Source: JBBAAW01 sp041658075 (lineage in GTDB: Bacteria > Patescibacteriota > WWE3 > UBA101185 > UBA10185). Taken from it: DNA of 40,878 nucleotides. Below, one piece after another: positions 22,821 to 32,973 of the stretch (within the stretch, counting starts at the first letter, position 1; each line of letters begins with the position of its first letter). Under the pieces are notes generated by a model. The model saw only the letters and a list, made by a program, of their open reading frames with translations, was not told the origin of the DNA and searched no databases. A program made the position numbers and the translations under genes. The stretch covers positions 1 through 40,878 of the forward strand of contig JBBAAW010000007.1 of assembly GCA_041658075.1 (NCBI GenBank). Direction: 5' to 3'.

Positions 22821-24770
22821 CTATATCTTCGTAACAAACTTGTAATCTGTATCGGTTTCTACCATACTTTGTTTGCCGTTTACACTCAAGTTATATTTCT
22901 CCTTGGGCATACCTGACTGTTTTTGAATATACAGCTTATATTCTCCATTCTTGACAACGCCATCCGGCAAAGTGTATTTAAAAGAAATTTCTTTAGTGGC
23001 ACCAGGACCAAGTGTGATAAATCCGTTAAAATAAGTTTTGTTTAACTCGTCGCCACTACCCTGACCGTCCTCACTACCTTCCACGCTAACAAGTGTTGAC
23101 CCCTTGGGAACATAAATCCTAAGGTAGTCTTTATACAATTTGGCAAATAAAGAGTATTCACCCTCCGTGGGTCCGTAAGCATATTTAACTTTAACCATTC
23201 TTGTCCACTTTCCGCCATCGTTCAAGGTTGAGCTTGTTATTTCCCTCGTAATAAACAAGTTAGTTTTATCACCACCCAAGTTGCTGGTTATTACAGCTAG
23301 ATAATCGCCTTCAGGAACATCCACCAACCGTCCGGCAAAGTTATACTTTTCAAGAAGGGCCTGAATTTCCGGGTCGTACATATAACCTATAATGTGTTTG
23401 CGATTCATTAAATCCACCCCTTTATCAATAAGCTTTGGCCATAAATTCTTGTCCGACTCAAAAACATTTACCAACATGCGCTCCATTAAGTCGCCCAAAA
23501 CTTTTTTACGGTTTGATTGCTCTTTAAGAGCCAGCGAGGCAATTTTCTCCAGCTCCAAAACCACATTATCTTTTGTGTAAGTAACGCCATTAACCGTAGC
23601 CGGACCGGTAACATCCAGGAGCTCGCTCACAACCTGCGTGTCCATAGCAAATACTCCATCCACGGGTTTTATTTCCAGCGGATTTAGACGCATGGCAAGG
23701 TTATAGGACTTCATAAAATTGGCAACAGAAGTTGGAAAGTCCGGAGAAAAGTTGGCATCCCTGGCAAACCATCTTTCCACCAAAAGATACTTTCTAAGCG
23801 GAGCAGGAAGACCTACGGAAAAATCTGTATAAGCATCTATGGCGTCAAGCGTAAAATCAATACTATACATATCTTTTGACGAGAAATCGGAATTTAGCAG
23901 GGCGTTTTTAATCTTAAAGGTAGAATAATTGGTCCAAAAACCGCCCGTGGGTCGCATTTCTGCGTTATTTTGCATAATAATCATATAGCGTTTTTCCAGT
24001 CCACCCACACCCAAAAGTCTTGGCACTAAAACCAAAGCTTTTTTAAGATCCGGCGCGTAGTCGCTTAGGCTAGAAAGTGTGGTTTGAGCGTAAATTATGT
24101 TTGATCTTATAGGGGTTCCCCTAAACTCCTCCGGATATTTACTGGCATCAACTTTAGAAAGCTCCGTCCCAATTTTGTCGACCTTAACTAAAAATGGATC
24201 TATATCGTTGGCTACTTTGGGCATTAAGGAGATCCAGTCAGAAAAGGCATCAGCAAAACTTTTTTGAGCAACCTCTTGATCTGCTTTAACCTTTAAACCC
24301 GCTGCGTCCGCAAAAGGTGTAATAATCCTGGTAAATTCTCTAGCCGCGTCAATAGCGTAAAGTCCGCTGTTTAAAAAATATTCTGTATCAGCGTAATAAT
24401 CTTTGACTTTTGGAAGATCCTTTGCCCACGAGAATTTTTGATCCCTATCGTCTCGCAAACCTTTTATGTCGGACTCTGTTTGATTTAATACCTGTTCAAG
24501 CAAAACCAGGTCGCGACCCTGAAAAGCCTTACTGGCCTGTTGTCCATCTACATTTAATTTATCGACTCTGACTTTTAGCGCCAATGCAGGATCGATCACG
24601 AATTTATAAGCCAAGATACCTACCAGGCCCAAAGTTACCAAAAGGACTATCCCCCCAATGCCAAAAACTTTTCCAAAATTTTTGTTATTAGGACTTTTTA
24701 CACTTCCATTTTTTACTTCTTTCAAATTCTTAACTTCCTTAAAATTAGGTTTCCAAAATTTTTCTTCCAT
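22821..24770 (-). CDS. DUF4012 membrane-anchored surface protein
   Basis: 649 residues. A cytoplasmic start of about 32 residues, one transmembrane segment (about 34-56), a helical region (about 60-210), then a large extracytoplasmic domain. The DUF4012 signature is clear around YMIIMQNNAEMRPTGGF and MDTQVVSELLDVTGP. The C-terminal part (about 510-640) looks like a beta-rich domain. Function is unproven; the family occurs with polysaccharide genes in Actinobacteria and CPR, and parallels to LCP-type glycan-attachment enzymes are my speculation. It is last in the ten-gene operon, 12 bases after the sugar transferase, with AAAGGAG before its ATG. Confidence 0.88.
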   Translation of the reverse strand: MEEKFWKPNFKEVKNLKEVKNGSVKSPNNKNFGKVFGIGGIVLLVTLGLVGILAYKFVIDPALALKVRVDKLNVDGQQASKAFQGRDLVLLEQVLNQTESDIKGLRDDRDQKFSWAKDLPKVKDYYADTEYFLNSGLYAIDAAREFTRIITPFADAAGLKVKADQEVAQKSFADAFSDWISLMPKVANDIDPFLVKVDKIGTELSKVDASKYPEEFRGTPIRSNIIYAQTTLSSLSDYAPDLKKALVLVPRLLGVGGLEKRYMIIMQNNAEMRPTGGFWTNYSTFKIKNALLNSDFSSKDMYSIDFTLDAIDAYTDFSVGLPAPLRKYLLVERWFARDANFSPDFPTSVANFMKSYNLAMRLNPLEIKPVDGVFAMDTQVVSELLDVTGPATVNGVTYTKDNVVLELEKIASLALKEQSNRKKVLGDLMERMLVNVFESDKNLWPKLIDKGVDLMNRKHIIGYMYDPEIQALLEKYNFAGRLVDVPEGDYLAVITSNLGGDKTNLFITREITSSTLNDGGKWTRMVKVKYAYGPTEGEYSLFAKLYKDYLRIYVPKGSTLVSVEGSEDGQGSGDELNKTYFNGFITLGPGATKEISFKYTLPDGVVKNGEYKLYIQKQSGMPKEKYNLSVNGKQSMVETDTDYKFVTKI

Positions 24771-24782
24771 TTAAAGCTCCTT

Positions 24783-25427
24783 TCAGTAAGCTCCTTTCAT
24801 TGTTAGCACCGCATATGGTGTCTTTAAAATCAGCAAAATATCGTACAAAATTGATTTCTGACTTGCATAGTCTGCATCAATTGCTATCCTTTTGTCAAAA
24901 CTTATAAGTGAACGACCACCTACTTGCCAAGGACCTGTAATGCCTGGATTTACGGAAATTGCTTTAGCTACAACATCCGCCGATACATTAAACTTTACCG
25001 CCTGGTCCTTAATCTCAAATGGGTAATAAGCACGCGGACCTACAATACTCATCTCTCCAATAAGCACATTTATAAACTGCGGAAGTTCATCAATACTTAA
25101 TTTACGCATAAAATTAATGAACTCACCTTTTATCATGCGCGGATCCTCGTTGGGATCTATTTTGTAATTGTTGGCTTTATATTTTTCATGCCATTCTGGA
25201 TGCTCCTCCAACCACTTATGAGCATTCGGTATCATGGAACGGAATTTCAAAAACCTAAATTCTTTACCGCCCTTACCAACTCGACCTGGAATATCTGCAA
25301 AAACCGGTCCCTCAGGCGACATAATCTTTATGTAAAGAGCGGTGAAAATAATTATGGGGGAAAAAATTATGAGTGCTATTATTGAACCTGCAATATCCAA
25401 AAGTCTTTTTAAAATTTGATAACTCAT
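24783..25427 (-). CDS. Undecaprenyl-phosphate sugar-1-phosphate transferase
   Basis: 214 residues, just the catalytic domain of the WcaJ/PglC monotopic phosphoglycosyl transferases, without the N-terminal membrane bundle of WcaJ. Motifs in order: KRLLDIAGSIIALI with the membrane re-entrant helix, GPVFADIPGRVGKGG, FRFLKFRSM, DELPQFINVLIGEMSIVGPR and NPGITGPWQVGGRS. It transfers a sugar phosphate to the lipid carrier and so starts the repeating unit built by the glycosyltransferases of this operon. The sugar cannot be read from the sequence. It overlaps the upstream gene by 4 bases. Confidence 0.94.
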   Translation of the reverse strand: MSYQILKRLLDIAGSIIALIIFSPIIIFTALYIKIMSPEGPVFADIPGRVGKGGKEFRFLKFRSMIPNAHKWLEEHPEWHEKYKANNYKIDPNEDPRMIKGEFINFMRKLSIDELPQFINVLIGEMSIVGPRAYYPFEIKDQAVKFNVSADVVAKAISVNPGITGPWQVGGRSLISFDKRIAIDADYASQKSILYDILLILKTPYAVLTMKGAY

Positions 25428-26590
25428 ATGTTATGGGGTGCTGTCTGTGACGCGCACGTCCCCTCATCATAAACTTTTTTTAGAAACTCGTCCAATTGAT
25501 GCAGAAATTTCTGTTTGGAAAACTTGCCGGCTTGGCTTTTGCAGTCCTCGGGTTTATATATCGACGGGTTAAAATGCTGGAGCGTTTTAGCAAGACAATC
25601 CGCATCCTGTGTGTCAAAAAATTCCCCTGTAGCACCTTCCGCAACTGTTTCCAGCGCGCCCCCCGCCCTATAAGCAATTATAGGTTTCCCCAGCAACATT
25701 GCCTCCAAAGCCGTAATCCCAAAGTCTTCTTTCTGAGTTAATATTAGAGCCTTGCAACCAAGTATCGCCGATATTTTTTCCTGTTCGCTTACATATCCCA
25801 ATAATTCAACCTCTCCGCTATCCCGCCCCGATAGATCTTCCAAGCGCTTTCTGTCAGATCCCTCGCCGATTATTTTTAAGTGCACACCTGCTTTTTTGCA
25901 CGCGTCAATAGCAATATCCACGCGCTTCCAGGCGTTTAGCCTTGTTATAACAAGAAAGTAATCCTTCTCACCATTGGCGTGATCAATCTCTTGGTAGGCT
26001 AGCTTGTCGACAACGTCAACAAACGGGTATACGACAACTGAATCGCGTCGATAATACTTTCTAATACGTTCTTTTGAGATTAACGAATTGGCAATAAAAT
26101 AATCCACTCTTTGCGCCGATGCATAATCACAAAGTCGATGTAAAGATAAAAATGGCATAACCAAATACCAAAACGGCTTTTCCTGCCGGAAAAGTGCTTC
26201 TTGACAGAAGTAGTCATGCGACTCCCAAAACATACGTCCAGGAGAATTCATATAACAAACAAAGATCGTGCCGGGTTTTGTAATAACTCCATGGGCAAAT
26301 CGGGCAGAAATAGAAAGCACTATGTCAAAATTGTCAAATTTAAACGACTCAAAAGCCAGCACATGCAAACCTAAAAGTCCGTAAAACCTATTGAGTAACT
26401 TTTTAAACGGCAGTTTTTGCATAAAGGAGGTTTTAAGGTCGATATGTAAATCCGCACATCTTTTTAACCACTCGTCATTAGCTACAGAAGTATACACAGG
26501 CGCGTCAGGGTAAAGCTCGTGTACCGCCAACAAAAGTCTTTCCGCCCCGCCAAATTGTATTAGATCGTCAAAAACAATAGCAATTCTCAT
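25424..26590 (-). CDS. Family 4 glycosyltransferase
   Basis: 388 residues with the GT-B fold. The N-terminal domain begins MRIAIVFDDLIQFGGAERLL, with the glycine-rich acceptor loop. The C-terminal domain has YFLVITRLNAWKRVD and the nucleotide-sugar E-x7-E region in EDFGITALEAMLLGKPIIA. It resembles WbaZ-type mannosyltransferases, but the donor is not certain. It adds a sugar to the lipid-linked intermediate at the cytoplasmic face. Overlaps of 4 bases on both sides place it firmly in the operon. Confidence 0.9.
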   Translation of the reverse strand: MRIAIVFDDLIQFGGAERLLLAVHELYPDAPVYTSVANDEWLKRCADLHIDLKTSFMQKLPFKKLLNRFYGLLGLHVLAFESFKFDNFDIVLSISARFAHGVITKPGTIFVCYMNSPGRMFWESHDYFCQEALFRQEKPFWYLVMPFLSLHRLCDYASAQRVDYFIANSLISKERIRKYYRRDSVVVYPFVDVVDKLAYQEIDHANGEKDYFLVITRLNAWKRVDIAIDACKKAGVHLKIIGEGSDRKRLEDLSGRDSGEVELLGYVSEQEKISAILGCKALILTQKEDFGITALEAMLLGKPIIAYRAGGALETVAEGATGEFFDTQDADCLAKTLQHFNPSIYKPEDCKSQAGKFSKQKFLHQLDEFLKKVYDEGTCASQTAPHNI

Positions 26591-27696
26591 AGACCCTTAA
26601 CGACTTCTAGAATAGTTTGGGCGGAAGATCTCCAAGAAAATTGACGGGCTCTATTAATGGCCTTGGCAGCAAAATCGGATGACGTTTTCACTAAAGCGCT
26701 TTTTATGACCTTCGCCATGTTATTAATATCACAAGGATCAAAATAGTTCGCTAAATCCCCACCAATCTCCGGCAGAGATGTTGCATTAGAACAAATCACC
26801 TTACAACCACAAGCAAAAGCCTCTAAAGTTTGAATTCCAAAGCCCTCATATAGAGATGGGTTAACAAAAGCCTCCGCTCCGCTGTATAAAGCGGGCAAGT
26901 CTGAATCGGCAATAAAACCCGGGAAAACTAATCGACCACATACAACCAAAGAAGCGGATTCTTTTTCTAACCGCTCATAAAAAAAGTTTTTCTTTCCACC
27001 CAAAACTAAACTCAAATTAGGGAAATCTTTTATCACCAACTCAAAAGCTTTAACTAATCTTTCTAGATTCTTATGTGGGTAACCATTTCCCACATAAAAC
27101 AAGTAAGGTTTGTGAGTCTTATATTTTTGTAAAACTGCAGCGACTTCGTTATCCTGTCGTCTAATAAAACTTTCGTCAACTGCACATGGGGTCAACACAA
27201 CTTTTCTCGGGTCGACTCTAAAAGTCTTCACAATGTCGTTCTTTACAAATTGCGAAACGGTAAAAATCTTTTGCGACCTTTTAATAGCAATCAAATGAGC
27301 CAAAAAAGCCCCAAAATATTTAACCATATAAACAGGATAAGGAAGGGTGGTTACTCTCCCCGTACGAACGCGAAGAACCGTTAAATCATGGATGGTTGTA
27401 ACAAACTTGCCCGGATAAAATATAGGCACATTAAAATGCGGAACAAAAAGAAGGTCCAAATTTTCCTTCAGGTACAGTAGCGGAAGGATAAGTTGTTCCG
27501 AAAAAGAATGCCAGTGAATGTTGGTTTTAACCTTTTTAAAGTTTGACGGCAGGGTAACGCTGTCAAAGTCGCTCTCAATTAAAAAAACCACGTAGTCGTT
27601 TTGTGCGTCCAGCTTTGCCAATTCGCCCACAATTTCCCTGATATATCTACCGATTCCCGTTTGACTCCAAAATCTTGCGTCTATTCCTATCTTCAT
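26587..27696 (-). CDS. Family 4 glycosyltransferase
   Basis: 369 residues, GT-B fold. The start MKIGIDARFWSQTGIGRYIREI is typical of mannosyltransferase-like GT4 enzymes. The donor site is in YEGFGIQTLEAFACGCKVIC, preceded by the YVGNGYPHKNLERLVKAF strand-loop. The acceptor is unknown. It starts 20 bases after the flippase gene, one of only two small gaps inside the operon, and overlaps the next gene by 4 bases. Confidence 0.92.
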   Translation of the reverse strand: MKIGIDARFWSQTGIGRYIREIVGELAKLDAQNDYVVFLIESDFDSVTLPSNFKKVKTNIHWHSFSEQLILPLLYLKENLDLLFVPHFNVPIFYPGKFVTTIHDLTVLRVRTGRVTTLPYPVYMVKYFGAFLAHLIAIKRSQKIFTVSQFVKNDIVKTFRVDPRKVVLTPCAVDESFIRRQDNEVAAVLQKYKTHKPYLFYVGNGYPHKNLERLVKAFELVIKDFPNLSLVLGGKKNFFYERLEKESASLVVCGRLVFPGFIADSDLPALYSGAEAFVNPSLYEGFGIQTLEAFACGCKVICSNATSLPEIGGDLANYFDPCDINNMAKVIKSALVKTSSDFAAKAINRARQFSWRSSAQTILEVVKGL

Positions 27697-27716
27697 GGTC
27701 TTTGATTTATCAACAA

Positions 27717-28949
27717 TTATATCCTTATCTTACTCCTAACAGTTAAAAATGATACTAAAATAAGTCCAAAAACCGCAGAAATTAATTGAGAAAGCGCTAA
27801 ACCTTTTAGCGATAGGCTTGGAAGAAGTAGAAAAGACAAGATGACGAAGATTGACAGCTTAGTTAAAGAAATGTACATAATAGTTTTAGTGCTGTCATGA
27901 ATATAAAAATAGTTTTCCATAAAAGCGTGAACTGCAGAGATAGCGGCAGAGATAATCAAAATATCTAAAATTAGAAGTGATCCGGCATATTTGTTACCAA
28001 AAACCGATGTTACGAAAATCCCCGAAACACTCACAAACCCCACTGCTAAAACCATAATCAGCAAAGCTAAAACTCCCGTCTCCTTTAGGTCGTGAGGAAG
28101 ATTTTCTTTTTTACGACGGGCGTTTTGTGGGAGTATAACGGTAAAAATTGACAGCGAGATTAAACTAAAAACATTAGCAATCTTGTCGGCCAAGTAGAAA
28201 ACCCCTACATCTGAAAAACCCTTGGAAAATTTAACAATGGTGTTAGAAATTGCCGACCAACCTTGAGAAATAAGCTGGGACACTCCCGCAGGAAAACTCG
28301 CTTTAAAAACTTGGGTAAAACCGCTTTTAACTATATCGGCGCTGCTTAAACGTTTAAACTCTTTAGGAATAAAGAGATATAGAAATAAGCACAAAACCAT
28401 GGAAAGACAAAAAGTCGCATAAATGGCGGTAAAAGGCAAACTAAAAACACCTAGCAACATGAATCCGCCAATCACAGCCTTAAAAAACGCGGGAATAGAG
28501 TTTAAAAGTACCGCGTGACCAAACATTTCCGCGCTTTGAAAAAAAGCAAAAAGCGTAACATTTATAGCGTAAAAAACTAAACCCGCAAGAAAAATTGCTA
28601 AAAGCGCGAGGGATCTAAATCCCAAAGCATAAAAGGCTACCAGTGAAAATAAAACCGCAAAACCAAAAAGAAGAACTTTTAAAGCAATAAATGTTTTAAC
28701 AAGCTCGGCCTTATTGTTTACAGGATTATTATTCGCCTTAAGCGACTCCGCCACAAAAACAGAATTAGATCCAAAGTCCACCACCTTGGACATAAAAACC
28801 AAAAGCGTGGTTAAAAGAGCATATTTTCCAAAATCGGCGGGGGTTAAAACTCGCGCAGAAGCGGTTAGAAAAACAAGCCCAAAACCGGCGTTTAAAATGT
28901 TTCCCGCGCTTACAAAAGAAACTTTTTTTAAAATTCCAAAATACCTCAT
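27717..28949 (-). CDS. Oligosaccharide flippase (Wzx type, MOP superfamily)
   Basis: 410 residues with about twelve hydrophobic segments. The N-terminus FVSAGNILNAGFGLVFLTASARVLTPADFGKYAL is the standard polysaccharide-transport pattern. It should turn undecaprenyl-linked repeat units to the outer face of the membrane. It is next to a polymerase-like protein, so the operon fits the Wzx/Wzy pathway. It overlaps the upstream gene by 4 bases (ATGA). Confidence 0.9.
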   Translation of the reverse strand: MRYFGILKKVSFVSAGNILNAGFGLVFLTASARVLTPADFGKYALLTTLLVFMSKVVDFGSNSVFVAESLKANNNPVNNKAELVKTFIALKVLLFGFAVLFSLVAFYALGFRSLALLAIFLAGLVFYAINVTLFAFFQSAEMFGHAVLLNSIPAFFKAVIGGFMLLGVFSLPFTAIYATFCLSMVLCLFLYLFIPKEFKRLSSADIVKSGFTQVFKASFPAGVSQLISQGWSAISNTIVKFSKGFSDVGVFYLADKIANVFSLISLSIFTVILPQNARRKKENLPHDLKETGVLALLIMVLAVGFVSVSGIFVTSVFGNKYAGSLLILDILIISAAISAVHAFMENYFYIHDSTKTIMYISLTKLSIFVILSFLLLPSLSLKGLALSQLISAVFGLILVSFLTVRSKIRI

Positions 28950-31840
28950 CTACCCACCAATTCCCCCAAATACCATTCATTAGAAAATGACACTAATTTT
29001 ACGGCGGGAAACCCGTTTTGAAGTTTTTTAAAGCGGCTTTCTTTAGTAATAAAAATAAGCCTAACCCCTTCCTGGTTGGCACTTTTTATTGACTCCGTTA
29101 AGGGCGTAAAATCCGTAACTTCAAAAGGACCATTGGTATAAAAAAGCATGAGGGGCAAATCAATCCTATCGGCGTACACTTTGGCGGAAGTTCCATAAGT
29201 TGTATCTTTAAGTTTTAAAAGAGTTGCTTGCGAACCCGTTAAGTCGGAGGTGTAAACAAGCTCTTTATTCATTAAAAGATATAAAAGAGAAACACAAATC
29301 GTAGTATAGATAATGGTCGACTTAAGAACAAAGGATGAGATGTATTTAAATCGGGAAATTTTCATGTCGACAAAATTAAGTAGTGATGAGTAGAAATAGC
29401 CAATTATTATAGAAAGAGCAGGATAAATTGGAATAATGTACCAAACTAGCTTTGACTTTGAAACCGAAAAAACCGTTAAGATAATAATCGCCCACACTAG
29501 GATAAAAGCCAGTTTTCTCCTGTCGCCGTGATTTCTTATCAAACTATATATTGCAAAAAGTAATGAGGGCAAAAGGGCCACAAACCAAAGTCGCATGGAA
29601 ACCTTCAGTACAACAGCATACCAATAAAACGGGGCGACTTTATCCTCCACTTCCATTGTTACACGCTCCAAAACATGGTAACCCAAATAGGAATTTATAA
29701 AGTTTTGACCATGTAGCTGGTACATTGAAAAGTGCCAAGGTAAGAAGATCAACGCGGAAACAATTGCGATTACAAAGATCCGCGCGAGAGATGAAACTAT
29801 CAACGAACGTAGATTGCTTCTCCCGCCTTGGCGTGATCGCAATGACGATAGAAATGACACTGTTTCAAATATCCCGATGATCATTAAGGGTAAAAACCCA
29901 ACCACGCCCTTGGTTAAAACCGCTAGTCCGATGAAAGTACCCGAGAGCATAAGAAAAAACAAAGGTCTGACTTTTTTAAATCCGGCCTTGCTTAAACTTA
30001 CGTAATAGGCATACAGTGAGGCGGTAACAAAGAACGCACAGGTAACATCCAACATCCCGGTTCTGGAGTAGTATAAAAACTGAAAGGTGGTTAAAAGCGA
30101 AAGCCCTGCAATGAAGCCTGCTGGCTTCCCAAAAAGCCGCTTAGCAAAAAAGAAAGTAAGAATTACGGTGAAAAGTCCAAAAACGGCAGAAGGCAAGCGA
30201 ACTGTCAATTCCGGAATCGGTAACACTTTTAATAACAACGCTGATAGCCAAAAATACAGCGGGGGCTTTTCAAACCAAGGCTCGTTATTTTGCCAGCTTA
30301 GCGTTAACCAGTCGTTCCTTTCCAGAATATTTTTTGACACTTTGGCATAAATTGCCTCATCATAAGGAATTAGGTGGTTTTTACCCAAGTCAACAAAAAT
30401 CAATATAGACGACAAGATAAGAAGCACCATGACAGGAAATTTTGGGTTGGAGATAAAGTGCGAAAAAACATTAGTCCAAAGCCTGCTCGTTGACTCTTTG
30501 AGCTCGTCGCGCAGGGAAAAAAGTGCATAAAGAAAATAAAAAAATAAAATGATCCAAAAGAATTCGGAGTTATAAGAATAAAATATGCCGGCCACTAAAA
30601 TTCCAATGACTGATCCCGACATGGCGGAGCAAATTAGAGAATCCTGCGGATTCTTCAATCGTAAAGAAGCATATAAAAGTGTAAAAACCACACTGGAATA
30701 AAAAATTAACATAGCGGAAAACCCCAAAACGCCTGTTTCTGCTAAAAGTTCGCCCCAAATGGAGTGGGCGGGAACGCGGGTGTTAAGAGCGGCCGGGTCG
30801 CGGGAAAAAAAGGTAGCGGAAATCTTGGTTTTGGAAAATTGTTCATAAAAACTACCGTAACCTCCACCTAAAATAGGATACTTTTCAAAAATCTGCCACG
30901 AGCCTGTTAAAAGCAAAAAATGGGAATCAAAAGAGTCAAGTCTGTAATGAAAGTACTGGCGGATTTCCCGTCTTATGGGACTGTCTTTTTTTAAATATTG
31001 AGAAAAAATCCCGATAGATAAAATTAAAATGACAGAAAAAATCGTGGCTAAACCTTTGTATCTAAAACGCCTAAAAATTAAAAGCAGAGCAAAAGTCAAG
31101 AAAGCTACCGCGCACGCTATCCAACCGCTTCTGGCGTTAGTTAAAAGCAGGGTTATTAAGATCGACAAACCCATAACAAAAAAAATCAATCGTTCTCGGG
31201 AGCGACTTACTAAAACGAGCGCTCCGATGACGGGCAAAAGCAAAACCAAAAATCCGGCAAAATGGTTAACATCCCAAAAAAGAGACCCAATGCGAGGAGT
31301 ATGGCCCGGCACATTCCAAAACGCCCCGAAGATGAAGTGATACTTCGTAAAAACAAAAATTTGGACAAAGCCAATAAGCGACAGAACAAAAGCCACTAAA
31401 ATGTAAAACTTGGTAAAGCGTAAAACCTGCGCGCGATCGCCCTGAAAAACGCGAATTAAATATATCGATAAGGCTGTGACGGAAGTAAGAAAAGCGTAAA
31501 CCGAAAGGCTAGCTTTTACATTTTTGGAAAAGAATATTGATAGTCCAGCAATTATCCAAAAGGCCATCAACGAAAGCGTAACGGGGTTTATAAAATCCTT
31601 TTTTATCCAGTCGGTATCTTTCTTTTTAAAACTCTTAGCTATGTCGACAATTACAAAAACCAAAACTGCTAACATAAAAATTCGCGCGGGTAAAATGTTC
31701 CAAGAGTAAATACTAAAAAGCTCTTTGTGCAACAAAACCGAAACCGCTAATAAAACATAAAGCGACTTCTTTTTGTCGACCAAAAGACCCACAAACGAAA
31801 ATATAAATATCAAAGGAATAAAAATCAACTCGAAATTCAT
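28946..31840 (-). CDS. Fusion: O-antigen ligase/polymerase plus ArnT-like glycosyltransferase
   Basis: 964 residues in one uninterrupted frame. Residues about 1-440 form a polytopic Wzy/WaaL-like unit, with FWDVNHFAGFLVLLLPVIG, TNARSGWIACAVAF and the large loop containing LGGGYGSF and VPAHSIWGELLAETGVLG. After a hydrophilic joint (about 440-465) residues 465-964 form a GT39/ArnT-like GT-C enzyme: DEAIYAKVSKN with the catalytic-type Asp494, WFEKPPLYFWL, SRTGMLDV and LAVLTKGVVGFLPL. Both halves act on polyprenyl-linked sugars at the outer membrane face. The joining of polymerase/ligase and sugar transferase in one chain is unusual. It overlaps both neighbours by 4 bases. Confidence 0.88.
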   Translation of the reverse strand: MNFELIFIPLIFIFSFVGLLVDKKKSLYVLLAVSVLLHKELFSIYSWNILPARIFMLAVLVFVIVDIAKSFKKKDTDWIKKDFINPVTLSLMAFWIIAGLSIFFSKNVKASLSVYAFLTSVTALSIYLIRVFQGDRAQVLRFTKFYILVAFVLSLIGFVQIFVFTKYHFIFGAFWNVPGHTPRIGSLFWDVNHFAGFLVLLLPVIGALVLVSRSRERLIFFVMGLSILITLLLTNARSGWIACAVAFLTFALLLIFRRFRYKGLATIFSVILILSIGIFSQYLKKDSPIRREIRQYFHYRLDSFDSHFLLLTGSWQIFEKYPILGGGYGSFYEQFSKTKISATFFSRDPAALNTRVPAHSIWGELLAETGVLGFSAMLIFYSSVVFTLLYASLRLKNPQDSLICSAMSGSVIGILVAGIFYSYNSEFFWIILFFYFLYALFSLRDELKESTSRLWTNVFSHFISNPKFPVMVLLILSSILIFVDLGKNHLIPYDEAIYAKVSKNILERNDWLTLSWQNNEPWFEKPPLYFWLSALLLKVLPIPELTVRLPSAVFGLFTVILTFFFAKRLFGKPAGFIAGLSLLTTFQFLYYSRTGMLDVTCAFFVTASLYAYYVSLSKAGFKKVRPLFFLMLSGTFIGLAVLTKGVVGFLPLMIIGIFETVSFLSSLRSRQGGRSNLRSLIVSSLARIFVIAIVSALIFLPWHFSMYQLHGQNFINSYLGYHVLERVTMEVEDKVAPFYWYAVVLKVSMRLWFVALLPSLLFAIYSLIRNHGDRRKLAFILVWAIIILTVFSVSKSKLVWYIIPIYPALSIIIGYFYSSLLNFVDMKISRFKYISSFVLKSTIIYTTICVSLLYLLMNKELVYTSDLTGSQATLLKLKDTTYGTSAKVYADRIDLPLMLFYTNGPFEVTDFTPLTESIKSANQEGVRLIFITKESRFKKLQNGFPAVKLVSFSNEWYLGELVGR

Positions 31841-32973
31841 GCTTCATCACCTTTTAATAAATTGTTATAGACGGCAAGGGTCTGTTTAGCGGCATTTTCC
31901 CAAGTGTATTCTTCTCTAAAATTTGCCGGTACACTTGCTACAGGTCGCATATAAGCTTCCCGCAAAGATTTTGCAATAGAATTTACATCCCACGGATCGC
32001 AATAAACGACCAAGTCGCCCAAAAGCTCTTTAGCTCGCTTTCCGCTGGCCACCACATTTGTTCCACAAAAAAGCGCCTCCAAGCTTGTTAAACCCGTGGT
32101 CTCAAACCAGCTAGCAGAAATTCCTACTTTGGCAAAGTGATAGTACGACGGAATATCCTCCTGCGGGATAAAGCCCGGATGAACTATCCAATTGTTTTCC
32201 TTTAGAGCACGATCAAAATTGTCAATGTAGCTCTTATGATGCTCACTCCGTCGACCCAAAAACACCAGCTTTGTGGCCTTAAATCCTTCTTCTTGTCGCA
32301 ATAATTTAACGGCTTCAATAATATTAAGCTGATTTTTTCTAGCCTCTATTCTGCCCACGCAAATTATATAATTGTCAAAATTCAGTTTGTTCTTATAATC
32401 ATGCGGCAACAAAAACTGTTCCGAAACCCCATTTACCACTTTTTTCCACTTAAAATCCACGCCATAGGTATCTTCAAGGTCGCACGCCTCACCATCAGTT
32501 TGCACCAAAACAATATTACTTAAAGTCAAAGCCTCCCTTTGGGACCTTCTATATCCAAAAAGAGCACCTTTTATGGTTGGAATAAATTTGGAACGATCGT
32601 AAATCGAACGATAAATATTTTTTAAAATATCCCGATATTCCTGCTTTTTTACAAGGAATCCCACCAAGCGTCTAAGTCCAAAAGTATAAATGTCGTCAAA
32701 CTTCTTTACTTCATTCTCTGCATGGTGGATTGGAGACAATACAATTGGTTTACCACATTTTTTAGCCTCCTTAACATAAAAGTAAGTTTCTGGAATCCAA
32801 TCCAACTGAAAAACGTGTACCAAATTGTAATCTTTTATCGTGATTTTTAAATCTGTGGCCACATCAACCTCTACGCCCAGTTTTTTAAGCTCTTTTGCCG
32901 TATTTTCAATTTGAATAGTGTCACCACCGGACACACTAAAAATATCGGATCTTGCCAACATTAAAACTTTCAC
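31837..32973 (-). CDS. Family 4 glycosyltransferase
   Basis: 378 residues, GT-B fold. The start MKVLMLARSDIFSVSGGDTIQIE has the glycine-rich acceptor loop. The C-terminal half has YIICVGRIEARKNQLNIIEA and the donor motif WFETTGLTSLEALFCGTNVV. The middle part (about 100-170) is charged and longer than usual. Donor and acceptor are unknown. Operon member with 4-base overlaps on both sides. Confidence 0.9.
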   Translation of the reverse strand: MKVLMLARSDIFSVSGGDTIQIENTAKELKKLGVEVDVATDLKITIKDYNLVHVFQLDWIPETYFYVKEAKKCGKPIVLSPIHHAENEVKKFDDIYTFGLRRLVGFLVKKQEYRDILKNIYRSIYDRSKFIPTIKGALFGYRRSQREALTLSNIVLVQTDGEACDLEDTYGVDFKWKKVVNGVSEQFLLPHDYKNKLNFDNYIICVGRIEARKNQLNIIEAVKLLRQEEGFKATKLVFLGRRSEHHKSYIDNFDRALKENNWIVHPGFIPQEDIPSYYHFAKVGISASWFETTGLTSLEALFCGTNVVASGKRAKELLGDLVVYCDPWDVNSIAKSLREAYMRPVASVPANFREEYTWENAAKQTLAVYNNLLKGDEA

